From: Sthenelais limicola
Taxonomy: Eukaryota; Annelida; Polychaeta; Phyllodocida; Sigalionidae
NCBI GenBank assembly: GCA_942159475.1
Contig: OW804096.1
Location: 126,408,941 to 126,472,940, forward strand
Direction of reading: 5' to 3'
DNA: 64,000 nucleotides
Both the position numbers and the translations under genes were made by a program. Positions 34,965 to 48,751 of this stretch are shown here, in pieces; position 1 is the stretch's first letter, and every line of letters starts with the position of its first letter. The notes under the pieces are model-generated. The model saw only the letters and a list, made by a program, of their open reading frames with translations. It was not told the DNA's origin and ran no database searches.

Positions 34965-37467
34965 TGCCTTTAAAGGGGAACAAATACAGCAGTAATTTGT
35001 GAATTTTTATAATGAGGAAGATCTCTCTAAATGTGCATTAAAAGCTATTAAATAGCGATAATCTCTAATTCACATTCGAGTTATCTCTATTCTTAGCCTA
35101 ATAACGTTAGAGATAGGCTTATCTCTAATTATTTATTAAATGACCCTCTAGCTCGCCATATATAGGCCCTATGTAGGCCCTACATGATTCAGGTGCAGTG
35201 ACAAAACACATCCAATAGGCCTATGTAATTTCAAATTGTGTATTAAATCTCAAATTTGTAATTTCATATTTGTTATTTCAAATTTGTAATTTCAAATAGA
35301 GATCAAGTATTATGTTGTAATTATAATATATAAACAATATATAAAGACATATTGGTTTCCTACATGTCATGATTTGGTTGCCAGTTCACTATTCCTCATA
35401 TATCATATTCATATAATAATAAAGCAATAAATAAAGTAGGCCCATGTATACATGTAGGCAAATCATTATATCAATATATCTCTAGATATAGTATATTTCA
35501 TTTCCTTCTTGTGAACATCTTAAGCATATTGGAGATGGCAGCTGGTCCTGCCACCACGTGGATCCTCCTATCACTGCAATCAACAAATTATTTCCCCGAA
35601 ACATGTGGATCCTCCTATCACTGCAATCAACAAATTATTTCCCCGAAACATGTTTATGGCTGTCAAAATATGTTACAATGTGAACCTTATTTTTCGGGTA
35701 TTCTCTCCATAAGATACTTAAAATGGTTGGAATTTTCCCAGATTGATTGCCATGTCAGAAGCACACCTCAATAACATTTCTAATTTGCTGCAGCTCATAA
35801 TATAATTAATTATTAGCCCAAACAATATTGACAAAACATCTCTTTTTTGGGACGTGGTTCTACTTCATGCATGGAAATGAAGCTTTCATATTAACATTTA
35901 GGCCACTTAGCATGAATATAGGCAAAAGTGGTTCAGATTTGATTTACTTACATTTGGCTGCCCATCATGATCACTTGGGAATCTTAACATGGAGCATGGC
36001 AATGTGCTTGTGGGACCTTTCCCCCAACCTCCTTCTACTTCCCCACCGCCTCTGATTGGCCAGTCTCGGTGGTAGGCCTATATATGCAGAGAGCAAACCC
36101 ATTCCCATTGCACTTAAATTGCTGCAGTTGTTATAATTATACAGGTCAACATTTAAGATTTCATAAGTGAAACCTTTATTGTTATTATTCTATTACTATT
36201 GACGAGGTTCTAGCCTATAATATTAAGGTCTATGCATCGACTTCAGGATATACGGGCAGCAACCAGAGGGCTAGTGGTTTCGGCATGGTTGATTGTAAAG
36301 AGCAGCTGTCGGGGCAAATGATGACATGTACATAGAATTCAAAAGTTCTCCAATAGTACCCTCTTCTTAAAGAAGTCCGATGTCCCCGTGTCAAATACTT
36401 TTTGGACAGACTTAATTATAGCCCATTGCAGAACTTTGAAATGGGAGAGGCACCAACTTGTTTTCCAATTTCTATCGAGCAAATATCAAACACGACAAGT
36501 AACCAATTTAAATCCTATTGGTCTGCTGTAATTTTGTAGATCTGCTTGTATTAGAATATCCACGGTGTATTATGTGTCAATCCCTATATAATTATATTTA
36601 TTACTGTTTTTTTTTGTTTTTTAAAATTCGTTTTTATTCAGGTTGAGAGCTATACATACACCATTCTGATATTCAGTACATTTCATAAAACAGCCCATCG
36701 GCACACCATTGCGGTGGTCTTCCTCCAATCCCTGAGCTGATAAAGGAGGTTTATAATTTTACTAGTATATTTTGACATTCAGTAAGACACTCGGTCCGAA
36801 AACAAAACTAACTAACCAAACAAAAAATTCGAAAATATATACAGTATACACTTCTAGTGAATTATAAGTATTGAGTAATAATACACACACACTATCTTTG
36901 TCAATTCTGATCGTATAAAATTACAAATGGTATGATTGTATTGGTAAGGACATGCTCCTTATTTCTAGATGCATAATAATATGAATAATATTTCTACTGA
37001 TTTTCTTAATCGTTGCTAGTACCCGATTGTAATTTATACTTGCGAAGGCTGTAACAATCCAACTTTCAGCGAAATAATATCATTGTGCCTGAATGCAGTG
37101 AATATTTATGCTTATATCACGGTGGCTATTTGAGATTTGTACAAAATTCCAATAACATTAGATATCCGGACATGTCTATCTGACTGTCCTAAAGTTGTAT
37201 GGTTATATAACTATTCTATCTATTAAAAGAAATATGACGCTTAGGCTTTGATATTTTGTTTTCACACATAAGTAGAGCCATTGTCGACGTTTCATGAGAA
37301 ATGCCCATATACCAAAGAAATACGCTGGAACTAGCAAAATGATGCATACAACATTAAAGTTTTCTTTTAAACGAAATATTTTCGAAACTCATTTCCCTAT
37401 GACACATCACATATTGTGTTTATTGCACCTAGGCCGACAGCTGTGATCGAGATGTGTGATAAACTAA
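34965..37467. other. Spacer between the RABL6 promoter and the foldback cluster
   Basis: No gene is seen. The stretch holds repeated AATTTCAAATTTG-like runs (about 35220-35300), the 47-bp duplication, and a T-rich block with minus-strand AATAAA-type hexamers near 36606-36650 that resembles another retroposon 3' end. Confidence 0.4.
35558..35651. repeat. Tandem duplication, two 47-bp copies
   Basis: Two identical 47-base copies (35558-35604 and 35605-35651) begin GTGGATCCTCCTATCACTGC. They lie in non-coding spacer. Confidence 0.95.
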
Positions 37468-37577
37468 ATAAAGTATTGCTGACTCGATGGCCTGATCCAT
37501 TAACCCCCAATAACCCACTCGTACCTTGTGCGGTTATTGGGGTTAATGGATGGCCAGCTTCGCCAGCAATACTTTAT
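37468..37577. repeat. Foldback hairpin element, 110 bp
   Basis: Imperfect inverted arms of about 45 bases begin ATAAAGTATTGCTG at 37468 and end with its complement at 37577. The innermost arms (CCATTAACCCC..AATAACC and its complement) surround a loop of about 18 bases. It looks like a palindromic MITE or foldback relic. It creates an accidental open frame across the spacer. Confidence 0.8.
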
Positions 37578-37935
37578 CCAGTAATTAAACAAATAATCAT
37601 TCAACTTCGATGGATGTGTATCTTTTGTTCTCTTGTTACCATATATTTGGAAAGACAATTACAACTGCGCAACCAAGGTACCTATGAAATACACACCACT
37701 TACAGGTATAATGATATTATGATATGGAATCATAATAATTGCATCATTGTAGTAGTGCATTGACTAGGAGATAAATAACATCATTTTACATTCTTTTTTT
37801 ATCATTTTACATTCTTCACATTGAATAGATGCTGAAGGACAAACTCCATGTTTACAATTACAAAGCTGCTTACTTATTTATTATTGAAGCATGCCGGCCC
37901 ATTGTACCATATGTAGGGTCTCATTAACAATAGGC

Positions 37936-38040
37936 TATATACCGGTAACCATAATATCTACAGTTAACATACCGTATAGATAATTAGGTAACAATATGTA
38001 TACCGGTAACCACAATCTACATTAAATTGTAACATACTGT
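37936..38040 (+). repeat. Diverged tandem repeat, about 62 bp, two copies
   Basis: Two diverged copies start ATACCGGTAACCA (about 37939 and 38001) and end with AACATAC-GTAT/TT-like sequence. They lie between the two foldback elements. Confidence 0.6.
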
Positions 38041-38042
38041 TT

Positions 38043-38176
38043 ATACCTAATGGCACGATGGAGGTTTGTAATCGATCAAGATGTTGGGTCAAATCGCACG
38101 ACACCCCAAAGTGGTGGAGTGCAATTTGACCCAACATCTCAATCGATTACAAACCGAACAGAGTGCTATTAGGTAT
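38043..38176. repeat. Foldback hairpin element, 134 bp
   Basis: Arms of about 57 bases run inward from ATACCTAAT (38043) and ATTAGGTAT (38168-38176). The inner 36 bases (GGTTTGTAATCGAT..GATGTTGGGTCAAAT) are nearly perfect. The loop is about 19 bases. It has no coding capacity. Confidence 0.85.
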
Positions 38177-38257
38177 TTATTACATTATAAATCAACAAGA
38201 GAACTCGATTTTAATAGTATCTTACCTTACTTTCCATCAATCTTGTGGATATTCGGC

Positions 38258-38283
38258 TCAAATAGCACATAGGTGCTATTTGA
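38258..38283. repeat. Perfect 11-bp palindrome TCAAATAGCAC
   Basis: TCAAATAGCAC (38258-38268), the spacer ATAG and GTGCTATTTGA (38273-38283) form a perfect inverted repeat. A further copy of the half-site, CAAATAGCACC, lies at about 38290. The half-site resembles the arms of the neighbouring 134-bp hairpin (GTGCTATTAGG). Confidence 0.75.
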
Positions 38284-38841
38284 CTTTTCAAATAGCACCC
38301 CTGAATAGCACCCCCTGAAATCACGTACGTATACGTAATAAACAAGGGGGTGGCATACACACTGGCTGATTCATGCAAACTGAGTTGTTTCATAATTATT
38401 GTTCTAAAGGCCTATAGCTGTCTTCATCAATGACCATGTGCAACGAATGCACTAAAAAAGATTGCTATAAAGCCATCACTGCCGAGGCTGTTCTGTCTTT
38501 TCCAGAGCGTTTAACACAATACATGAGGGAAAAAAAGTTTTTTTTATCGAGGAGAATCCCTCCCTACTCTACCTTTGCTTACAGCGTCAAAATTGCAGTA
38601 ACAATAGAAGAAAAGTGAGACAATGGCCTATTCCAAAACGGAAAAGTGTGTTCTTCATCGCGCCCAGAAATGTGTACTCCCACTAATATCAGCCATAATT
38701 AATATTTGCTATCAATGATCCAGAGATATAAACTCTGATAATTAGTTTATGGCATTAGATGATCTGATCACCATGATATATTATGTCGAGCCTTATTGCA
38801 ATGGGCAGAGATTTATCTTCAAGAATATATTTTCCAAACAG

Positions 38842-41800
38842 TCAAACCTGCGGTCGTACCGTTACGATGATTTTCCTCATCTTTGAACATTTATTTATTA
38901 CAGAAAGAAGCAGATTGCAAATCGCCAATAGCAATCGTTTTATAAGTAGCAATGCAATAACTCCTGCCCCAATCAAGGGAAGCCATGCCATTAGAATATT
39001 TTCGACTTCATTTGCAACAACCATTGTATCATACACATAGTTCAGAGGATTATATTCTGCCGCTTCAAAGGAGGCTTTTAATAAGTTGATCACACAAACT
39101 GTGTTCAAAGCTACCGATTCAATGGTCCCCGCCATCTGACCTAAACCATTTTTATATGGTTTGATTAACAAAAGTAACAAGAGAAAAGAAAATGTGGCAC
39201 AGAGCATTAAGAGCAGCTTCGGAAATGGCTTATCGCTAAACGTGCTTGCAAGAATAAGCAACAACCTTCTCAGAATGACGATTCCCGACCAACAAATGGA
39301 AATGTTGGTAAAGGGGATGAAGAGTTCTTTGTACGGACCCTGAAGAGATTCGCCCAATGCTTTAGATCCAGATTTATCTTCGGCATCATATGTCGGGGAC
39401 TTCCAGAACCGAAATGGCCACGACAGAACAAAGGGCAGGGGTAACACTGAAGAGCAACAGTATTCTCCGTATCTGATGAATTTCTTCTTCAAAAGGAAAG
39501 GCCCGATCGCCAGGTGGATCCAAAATGGGAGGATGCATATCGCCACATAGAACATCAATACATATTGCCAGGAATTGTAGCATGTAATACTTCCATCGAC
39601 ATACAAAACGTTGGCATCGAATACGAAATTACATTTCAGGAGGGTAAATGATGTAGAAGACAGTTTTTGGTAACAGAACATTAAGGCGAGCATCATTGCT
39701 TTCAAAGATCTTGTCAGAAGGGGGTGCGCATTTTGTTTACCTTTCATCTGAAGACACCTTCCAATCAAATGGTACATTATTATCATCCAAAGCAAAGCAG
39801 GGACGAATGATGCCCTCAACAATAATGCATGGATCGTTGTCATGCCTGGAAACAGACACAGGTTTGGGAAGGCTATATCAAAGAAGTTAAGCCTAAACTT
39901 CATGACACCACTGACGACGTGTGAAAGAGTGTTTATTACTTTAGGGAGTTTGCTATAGGTTATTGGAACTTGCATGAGAGATGCGTCTTGGAAATATGAA
40001 AATAGCAATATGAACACACCTCCAATGCCACTTGATTGTTTTACTTGATCTTTCCCCGTGCCAGTACTGCTCTTTCTACATTGGAGACCAAAATCAGTTG
40101 CGTGGGAAAAGATAAATGCCACGAAATCTCCTTGAAACATCAAGAACGTTGCATATAAAAACAATGCAGTGCCGGCGACCAAAAAGAACCAGTAATTGCC
40201 ACAACCTTGTTCTTTAACACACCCAGACGTGAATAACGATTTAGTGAATCCCATTTTACAGCTACCACAAAGTGTTCCAGTCCGGTTGTCATTACATTCG
40301 TAATAGGAATCGCAGACCTTCTTTGAGCAACAGTAAGACGGAGGGCAACGGTAAAAATAATGATAAGATTGAGATTCGTTTCCTATATTAATACCCCAGT
40401 AATTAGGCTTTGCTACCACATTCTGCGTGCATTTCCCCCCATAAGGACATTCATGGCAAACATTTCCGAGCGAAGAGATGTTGCCCTCTTGGTAGGATGG
40501 GATACTTGATTTAAGTTGTGTTTTTAAACCAACATTTTGATGTGCTAATGGTACTTGAGTGTCACGGTCATCGTGAAGAGGAAACGGTGGCCAAACAGGA
40601 TTAATGGGGGAGTATGTTGGGTACGGGGGGTACACTGGTCCTGGCTTTTTGTCACAATAGCTCCAGATTTCATCCTGAAAATCGTCAGTACAACGTCTGA
40701 CACGCATCCAATTATTTGCCCCATTTAGATTTTCATAATGACAAGTAATTTTGGAGATATCACCAGATTTCAAAAGAAATCTAGAAGTTGCCTTAAGAAA
40801 ACATGCCTGCGTATGTGGACCAGCGATGCTGCTCATGTCCGAAGGACTCGAGAATAGTATTACATCCCTTTCGTTGCTATAACGAGAGAGACACTTCTTG
40901 CAACGAATATCCACCCTATTAAACGTCAAATTATGACGAAGCACTTCTGCTTTACTCTGGGGCTTCTGACTAAAACAGGTACTATACCTACCGAATGGAC
41001 ACCGTAACCTAACATCAAATGTTTCTATCATTCCCTTTTTGTTCCCGGTGAATGTAAAGGCTCTGTTGCTTTCTTCGGACATCTTGATTACATCGAAATA
41101 TACATCATGCATGACCATTGCCCCATTCTCCCCATACACAATTTCCGATGCCTGATTAGGCATGGCTTCGCTAATGGAAAAGATAGAGTTTTTGACATAA
41201 GTCCCTTTAACATTCAACAAGAATACAGACCCTCCGAGGTTGCTTGCGCTGTTGTTGATGAAATTGCAATTTTCAATGAAAAACGCTGAATTAAAATTGT
41301 CCATATACAAGGCTCCCCCATCACCGAACATTTGTTGTTCCCTAAAACCTGATTTCTTGTAGGTATGTATGAACGTGCCTGCGGTTCTATACTCTTTAAT
41401 ACCATCAGGGAATTTACCTGTACCTGTTTGAAACCCATTATTTGCATCGAAATTCCCAGCCACATTATTGGTAAATGTAGAATTCATGAGAATGATAATG
41501 CCACCGTGAGTCAGGTCATACCCGTCGGGGTTTCGGAAATTTAAAGCGCCGCCATTATCAAGACGGACATTCTCTACAAAAGTACTTTTCGATATGATAA
41601 CTGCTTTGTCAAATGGTGTTAACAGATCAATTGCCCCTAAATTCCCATGAAAGAGACAGCTGTCGATAAATATATCAATACCCTCGAATGTTATATACAA
41701 AGCTGCAACATGTTCCCTTTCTCTGTACAAATTTCTTAAAAGGTAACTCTGAGGCTTTAGATTGGAGAAAGTGCAGTCGGAAATAGAAATAGATCCTTTA

Positions 41801-43275
41801 CCACCAAAACTCTGACCTTTAACAAGGATGCCTCCAATTTTTGTCTCATTCTTGTACTTACCCTTGAAGTGGGTTTTTGTAGCTGTGAGGTTGATTTCCA
41901 TACCAACATCTATGTATATTCTGCGACTCATAAATTCACTTTCAATTAGATTTACTTTGATGGTATTGCCTCTAATGTATATATCATATATTAACTGCAT
42001 GGTTCTGTTTAGTGAGGAGAGATCTTCTGCTTCATCCATGACAGGCCATGTACTATTTTCAATGAGAACGTCTACTTCATTATTCCGTTTACGAACACCC
42101 AAGCTGGTAGTTCGGTTCGATAAATTACTATACATTTTAAAGAAGTCGGCCGGTGGATATTTATCAATTACGAAGGCAACTTTCCGAAAATCGCAGTTAC
42201 TTATTTTTACCAACATATTATACATAGACATATAAATGTTGCCTTTTTCAAAAATAACATTTCTGAGTTCAACATGACTTTTCTCCAGACCATGCGATTC
42301 TATATGTAGAACATTACCACCGGCCTTACTACAGATAATTCTTGGTTTTCCATTTATTCCTGTGATGTTTAATGAAGTTTTCCAAGGTGTCGTCATACAA
42401 TGATCCTTCAGCGGCGCTGTTGAATCAATGGTCACGATGTCATCAGGGCCTAACCCATGTCCTTCCAAACCGGAGAGACTAGCACAAGGATGCGTTTCAT
42501 TGAAGCCACAGTCATCCACGTCAGTCCCTGTGCCGCTGATGTGAAAGTAAGTACAATCTGAATTTAAAAATAAAAATGTACATATTTCAGTATTCCGGCT
42601 ATGTACATTTCCAGTCTCTAAGCTACTGGATAGGTAAAATATATATTAGAATATTTTTATTGGCCACAGGAAATGTAACAATTAGGTACATTTTTGCACT
42701 AATGGCTTTCCTGGACCGGGACTAGGCGTCCTAGCGGGATATCATTTTACTAACAAATCCTGCCATCGTGGCACATACAGTTCTAACGAACCATATATTG
42801 TCTTTGCCTGGTCGAAACGTATATTATAGTAATGTATTATCAGCAAACGCCAAAATAAAAGCAAGATACTGAAATATTGTGGGTTGGGGTGTTTTTTCCA
42901 TCAAACATGTTTTAGCATTCTGTATCATAAACATTCGTCACCTTCTAACAGAATATATAAGTATATAATGCGATCGATTCTCTGAAAACTCTTTTCTGCA
43001 CCTACTATAGATCTTCTTATCCCTTTAGATTTTATTCGTTTACAAATGCTCTGAAATCTAAATGTATCGTTATAGAACAGTCTATAAAATTTCAACAATT
43101 TAAATCATATCAAACGTCAAAGAAGAGGAACGCCGGAAGAGAGGAACCCTACATGCGGCGTCAGTACTAATTATACCTAACAGCAACAATTAAACATCTT
43201 ACCGGCTTTCCTCAAGAAGATGAGAATAACGGCCAAATAAAAACGCCTATTCCTTAGGTAAGGACAACAACCCAT
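38842..43275 (-). CDS. Large beta-helix / cysteine-rich / multi-pass membrane protein, two exons
   Basis: Exon 1 is 43203-43275 and encodes the signal peptide MGCCPYLRNRRFYLAVILIF plus LRKA. It has donor GTAAGA and phase 1. Exon 2 is 38842-42557, after acceptor TTTTTAAATTCAG. Together they give 1262 residues. Residues about 50-540 have regular turns with GGALYMDNF, ENCNFINNSASNLGGS and similar runs, as in right-handed parallel beta-helix (pectin-lyase-like) ectodomains, with many N-glycosylation sites. About 720-810 is Cys-rich (CHECPYGGKC, CPPSYCC, GTLCGSCKMGF). From about 812 there are eight to ten hydrophobic segments, beginning YWFFLVAGTALFLYATFLMF and ending near LIGAGVIALLLI. I know this layout only as uncharacterised, often lineage-expanded invertebrate proteins, and I cannot assign a function. 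A surface receptor, adhesion protein or channel-like role would fit. The intronless body is notable beside its exon-rich neighbours. Confidence 0.82.
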
Positions 43276-44476
43276 CGTTTGTCACACTCTCGACTCTGTG
43301 GAATGTTGAAACAATGAGGCAGATCAATCAACTGACAGATATATATCTCGAGATCATTACATTTACAGTGTAGGCTCAGAGTCGATAGTCCCACGAAACT
43401 GAGGGAAAGCTTCTCGCTCAAAGCCACACAATGCCATTCAAAACCCATTAAGACCCTCCTACGCTAGGGCCAGGAAAGCCAGAAGCGCAGTAGGCGTCCA
43501 ATCACTGATATACTATTCTTATCTGATCTGAGAGGCTGAGAACCTAGACGGATTAGCACAAATGTTAAACGTGAAATTATCCAGCATTTAGATAAAGGCA
43601 ATTACATACAAACATTCCTTACTGGTGAAGCTCCTTTTATGTCTTTTTAACATCCAAACTTCCATTTTCCATTTTCCGGTTCCCGCTTAATTATTTTAAT
43701 GTTACTGTATCTGTGAACCCGAATACATGTATGATACTTAATTATTAACGCATTTTAAACAGAAAACAAGCGAGTGTCTTTAAACTGTAGATCTATAGTA
43801 TATTTGGCCATGCATTACATAAATAATGTAGCTATACATACCAATTTCTGGTGTACTTAGACACAATAAGCATGACCATTAGGACAGACCTCAATACAAC
43901 TTGCGTCTGCTTGAAAATATTCCATCCCAATGTTCAATCATACATCACGCATTTTATACTACATGTCAAATAACTTTATTTTACTTTTGGGTGTTTTTGT
44001 GCCACCCAACCCTCCCAGAGGAATGGGTGATTGATTAAAATTTATCTTACTAGCTCTCAGAATTGGTTTGCTTCTCTGACTTTTACTGGGATAGTGTTTG
44101 ATAATTGATCGAATTCCCGCATATGGTATTGACTGTTTACTCGGTTGAATATTATTGATTAAGTATCTAATGACAATCAGAAGCAACGGCAGATACAACA
44201 TACTAGCTTTGTGATAGCGACGTAATGACGGAATCTTGAGATCGCAAATAAAAAAGATCGAAGTTGAATGTGCCTTCTTCGATTGCGCTCAATCAATTAG
44301 AACCGAAAGCATTGAGACACTGTAGACCATGATTGTTTAAGTAGGCTTAATGATTATCAATATTGAGTTGCATATATATGCATATGCAAATATTTCTGCC
44401 TAACCCAGGCCAGATTATCTATATTTAATGAAAATATTGAGTGAAACAAAAACTATGAGACTTTTTATAATGAAAA
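43276..44476. other. Spacer upstream of the beta-helix membrane gene
   Basis: This should contain the minus-strand promoter of the gene starting at 43275. A TATATAT run near 43339-43346 is a possible TATA box, but no matching initiator is convincing. No coding exon is seen. Confidence 0.3.
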
Positions 44477-47400
44477 TTTATTTTTATTTCTTTCTTACAT
44501 CATACAATCCCATTCATCCTCGGCCCGGACCACAACATCTTTATATCATATGTTACTGACCTCAACCCACAGTAGTTTATTATATATATCATATAGATGA
44601 TCCAACAACCAATGACAATAATTTGCTATCTCAATCAGGATATAGAGTATCATATCGTTAAGGGAGAGACTAGAGTTGGGGGGAGGGATCGCAAGTTTGA
44701 ATTCAATACATCTGTACAGTCACTAGGGACATCCTTTCATTTGGCAGGCACAAGAACAAAATATTAACCTTATAACATACACATGTGAAGCAAAAATTTC
44801 GTTCCTCCCTCCTCTAGTTATAGAATACCAGCCACTCAAAAAGCTACTATTAGGTCTTCAATCAAGGCAGACAATACGTTGAAATCAATTCAGAATGGTC
44901 ATCATACGTTTTTTAAATATGAATAATGAAGTATATCACATGTTTAAAATGAAGAGAAGCAGTCCAACTCAGAAGATAAAATATAGTTTGCTTCATAACT
45001 CGAAGAATAGTCAATCCACACACTTGAGCCAAGAAATCAAGGTGTGAGAAGCTATGAACTCTGCAAAATGAAGATGTGAATAACATGGAGAGAACATGAT
45101 GATGTTCTTTTCGATCACTAACCCTAAGACGCTGTCATTCAAAATGAAGTTGACATAGAGGATTGTGTGGCCACTTTTCCCCCAATCTGGTATATTTACT
45201 GTTCACTTAATGTGCCAATTGTAAACGCTAGCTATGTGGGGAGACATACTCTTCATTGCTTATAATTGTCCTATCCGAATTCCATTGCCTCTCAGGTTGA
45301 CTCGATAGGACCAACAATCATTTTCCTTGAAGTAAAAGCAAAATAACTGACCATCTTTTGGCCTTTCATTTGAACAGTATTGCCACTACAATAACACCAC
45401 AAATATAGGTGTGTATACTTTTCCCCATACATATCTACATTGCAAATATAGACATTGTCATAAATGTAAGCATGAATTCTGTCTTTGGCGCTGAAACAAC
45501 AGTTTATAATTTCAGTTGGTGTTTCTGAGTACAACATTGCCCATTTAATATATTTTTTTTCCGATATGTATGTTTCTCTACCACATTATCACAAGACTTC
45601 ACCAAAGCAGTTTGGGCATGCAGGATTTCCAATTGGTGATGCACTTTTATTTTATTGTCTAAAGAAGGCCAAAAACTGTCATGTAAACAAAGTAAAAGCC
45701 CAAATTCATGAGGCACAAAGTTATCCTAAATCTCATAACACATAAAATAGAATGAACACATCCTTATTTACCATGGAGCCACTCAGGACATGAAGATTAT
45801 ACTAAGAGTTTTTTTCCACTTTGTGTGACTAATGGGTAAAATGTATAAGCGATGATTCTAGTACCTTAACCCATCTCCATGAGACACACTTGATACAAGT
45901 GGGAGCACATGCAAATACATTTTATGGCATCATCATTACACCTGGAGATTCACCTCAAATCAAAAGTGTGGTTTCCTAATTTATGTCCAATTCAATAATC
46001 AAGATCAGTCTGGATACTGGTATATTCATTGCAATGTTTGTGACAGAAACATAGCCAAAACCTTCTCTAATACACTGGCTGGAAAGGCATATCCTCGAAC
46101 TTAAACATGACATAGCAATTTTGAATACAGGATAGATGAAAGATTCATTTGTTGCAACTTAACCATTATTCAATATGTGATATTCAATACGCCTGGGCCT
46201 TCACATGAATAGCTGTCCATCCCATTTGACAATCGAATAATATACTTGTGATAGCATTAAGAATACCTTTTATGCAATATATTACGTACAATACAATATG
46301 TTATATAGCCAATATACAAAATAGCATCTTCCCGAGACTAGCTATGTGGGTGGGCTTTGATGCCCATTGTTCAGAAAAAATCTCTTTTATGTGATATAAT
46401 AGTATATATACTTCTGCTAGATATCGGAACTGAAAATAAATATAGATTTATCCAGTAAATTCGCACCCCAAAAAGAAACACTGGAGTTAATAGAAAATCA
46501 AAATGAACATCTCTGATATGCCGAAGACACATTTTGAGCAGACCGACACTATAATATCGGCCTATGGTTTAATTTAGATAATATTTTTGGAGTATTTCAA
46601 ATCAATTTTCCTGCAACCCTTTATACATTAAAACAAATTGATCTCGGAAACATTAAATTCCAAAGGTTATGCAGAATAATGAGTATTGAGGATATTCAAA
46701 ATGGATATTTTTATGATAAATTCCTCACTTTAAAATGTGCTAAATACTCTTAAAAGTATGTGTATGACACACACTCATTATATATATATAGATGCCTAAT
46801 TGTGACGTCTAGCTTTTCACCTTTCTCAGCATTTTCATGTAACCTTAAGTAAACTGACAGATTCCTCCACAATGACTGGTAAATTACTATGATAAGGGAA
46901 ACGCTATCCAAGGACATCTGTCACAATATTACATGTAGTTCAGGGAATCCTTCATACCGCGTAAAGTTGGCAGCAATTGTTCTTTTTGGCTAGACATGTA
47001 GTCTAGGATCGGACGCATCTGACAAGTAAAACCGTTCACTCACACTCATCCATATACCCATTCATGATTTGTATATATATATTTACAATCGTTTTCCATC
47101 TCTGTACAAGAATATAAGACTAAAAGCTAAATGACAAGTCTGAACTAAAATGTTGAATCCTTGCAGAAAAGAAAAAGAAGATTTGACAGACAGGTCGTCA
47201 GGCAAACACATGAAGACAGTGAGAGGTCAATCTGAGGATCAGACTGGCACTGGAAGCTGTCGTACTGTCACAGAGAAAAGCAGACTGTCAAGATTGACAG
47301 ATGTCTAGGACATTAATATATCAATGACGATCACAAAACACACATTTATAATATATCTGTGTGTATAGTATTATTCTTTGTGTTTAAGGTGTTCAGATGT

Positions 47401-48751
47401 ACCAATTATACCGATAGAGAACTGCATGTCTGATAATAATACCCCGATTGAAATTGGTATGCAATAAAGGCTAACAGACAGAAGGTATTAAATCAGTCCT
47501 CAGCTTTATATGTCAGTGTCTCGTTCCAACTCCACCAGTCTGACAATAATTATCTAGTATAAAATTAACCAATCTCTGCTGCAGCTGTGAATGGTGCAAG
47601 TTGACAATTTCTGAAATGAAACCCAGCAATTAAGGACCAATATGACTTTACCTTACTAGAAAATATTACCAGTGAAGCTCATGGCCTCTCAAACGTAACA
47701 TGGAAAGGTGTAGTGTATACACATATATATAGAGAGAGATGCGCAGACCGTTGAACCATCAAGAATATATTGTTCTGCAGCGCATAACAGATCGCAATAA
47801 ATATATAACTGATGAGTATAGGAAATCGTCATATCAATTATGGAAATGTTCAACATTTACATAAGTCGGGGAGGACATCTCTTGGCTATTCACTGTACTA
47901 ATGCTGTCTCGAATACATATCTAGATGCTTTGGCAATGGATTCACTTCATGAACATAGAGGGCAGGTAAGGTACGAGAAAATAGCTAGTCAAATTGCTTG
48001 GAGTTGTTCCGTTAATTTCTTTTGAAATAATATGTGAAACTACAGCAGAATTAATATTTACTTGTCTGAATGGATAACCATCGATCGAGAAAATTCCAAA
48101 TAATATCGATTTTTATATGACCAAATTTAATAGGATTTTAAAAAAAATTCAAATCTGGGCACATATTGTAATTTCAGATTACCATAGAGGATTCTGATTT
48201 CAGAGGGGATTACAGGTTTAAAAATAACTTCGCTAGGTATTAGTTAAAACCACCTGGAAAAGGTGGACAGATTATTTCCCCATCACATTACATGAATAGA
48301 AAGAGGGGTTGAGGCATATTGAACGTCGGTCTACTCACCGACGCCTCTAGACATTGCGTTATACATAGCACATACAAGTGAAGTCTTAATTCATTTTGGT
48401 AGTGTTAAAAATAATATCCCTGTTTTCATTTACTACCTTGGTCAACTCTGTAAAGATAAAACAATCGTAACTGCGTTTCATATAGGATCCCCTCACTGGA
48501 TCGGATATGAACACATTGAAATACCAATTTTCATAATATATATCATGAGATAAAAAAAGATTTCAAACAAATTAGTTAAATCCTGGGTTTTGGTGTTTTC
48601 ACAAAAGCTCTTGTCTCTCTGATGACATATTTTGTTCATTTTTCGTCCCAGATTCTTCTGCCTACATCAGTGGCATCCTTCTACGCTTGACAGTCGAGGT
48701 GTTTGTGTGTGTTAAATTTCTTTTAATTGTCTTTCAGTCAAAAGGCCCTTC
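44477..48751 (-). other. Non-coding stretch, possibly the long 3' UTR of HS2ST1
   Basis: No credible exon lies between the HS2ST1 stop codon (48752-48754) and here. Two abutting minus-strand AATAAA signals (plus 44477-44482 and 44483-44488) could end a 4.3-kb 3' UTR. Vertebrate HS2ST1 also has a long 3' UTR. Without transcripts the end point is a guess, and part may be intergenic. Confidence 0.3.

Noticed and set aside
37416..37763. 115-codon plus-strand frame
   Set aside because: It runs through the 110-bp foldback hairpin and has no homology features.
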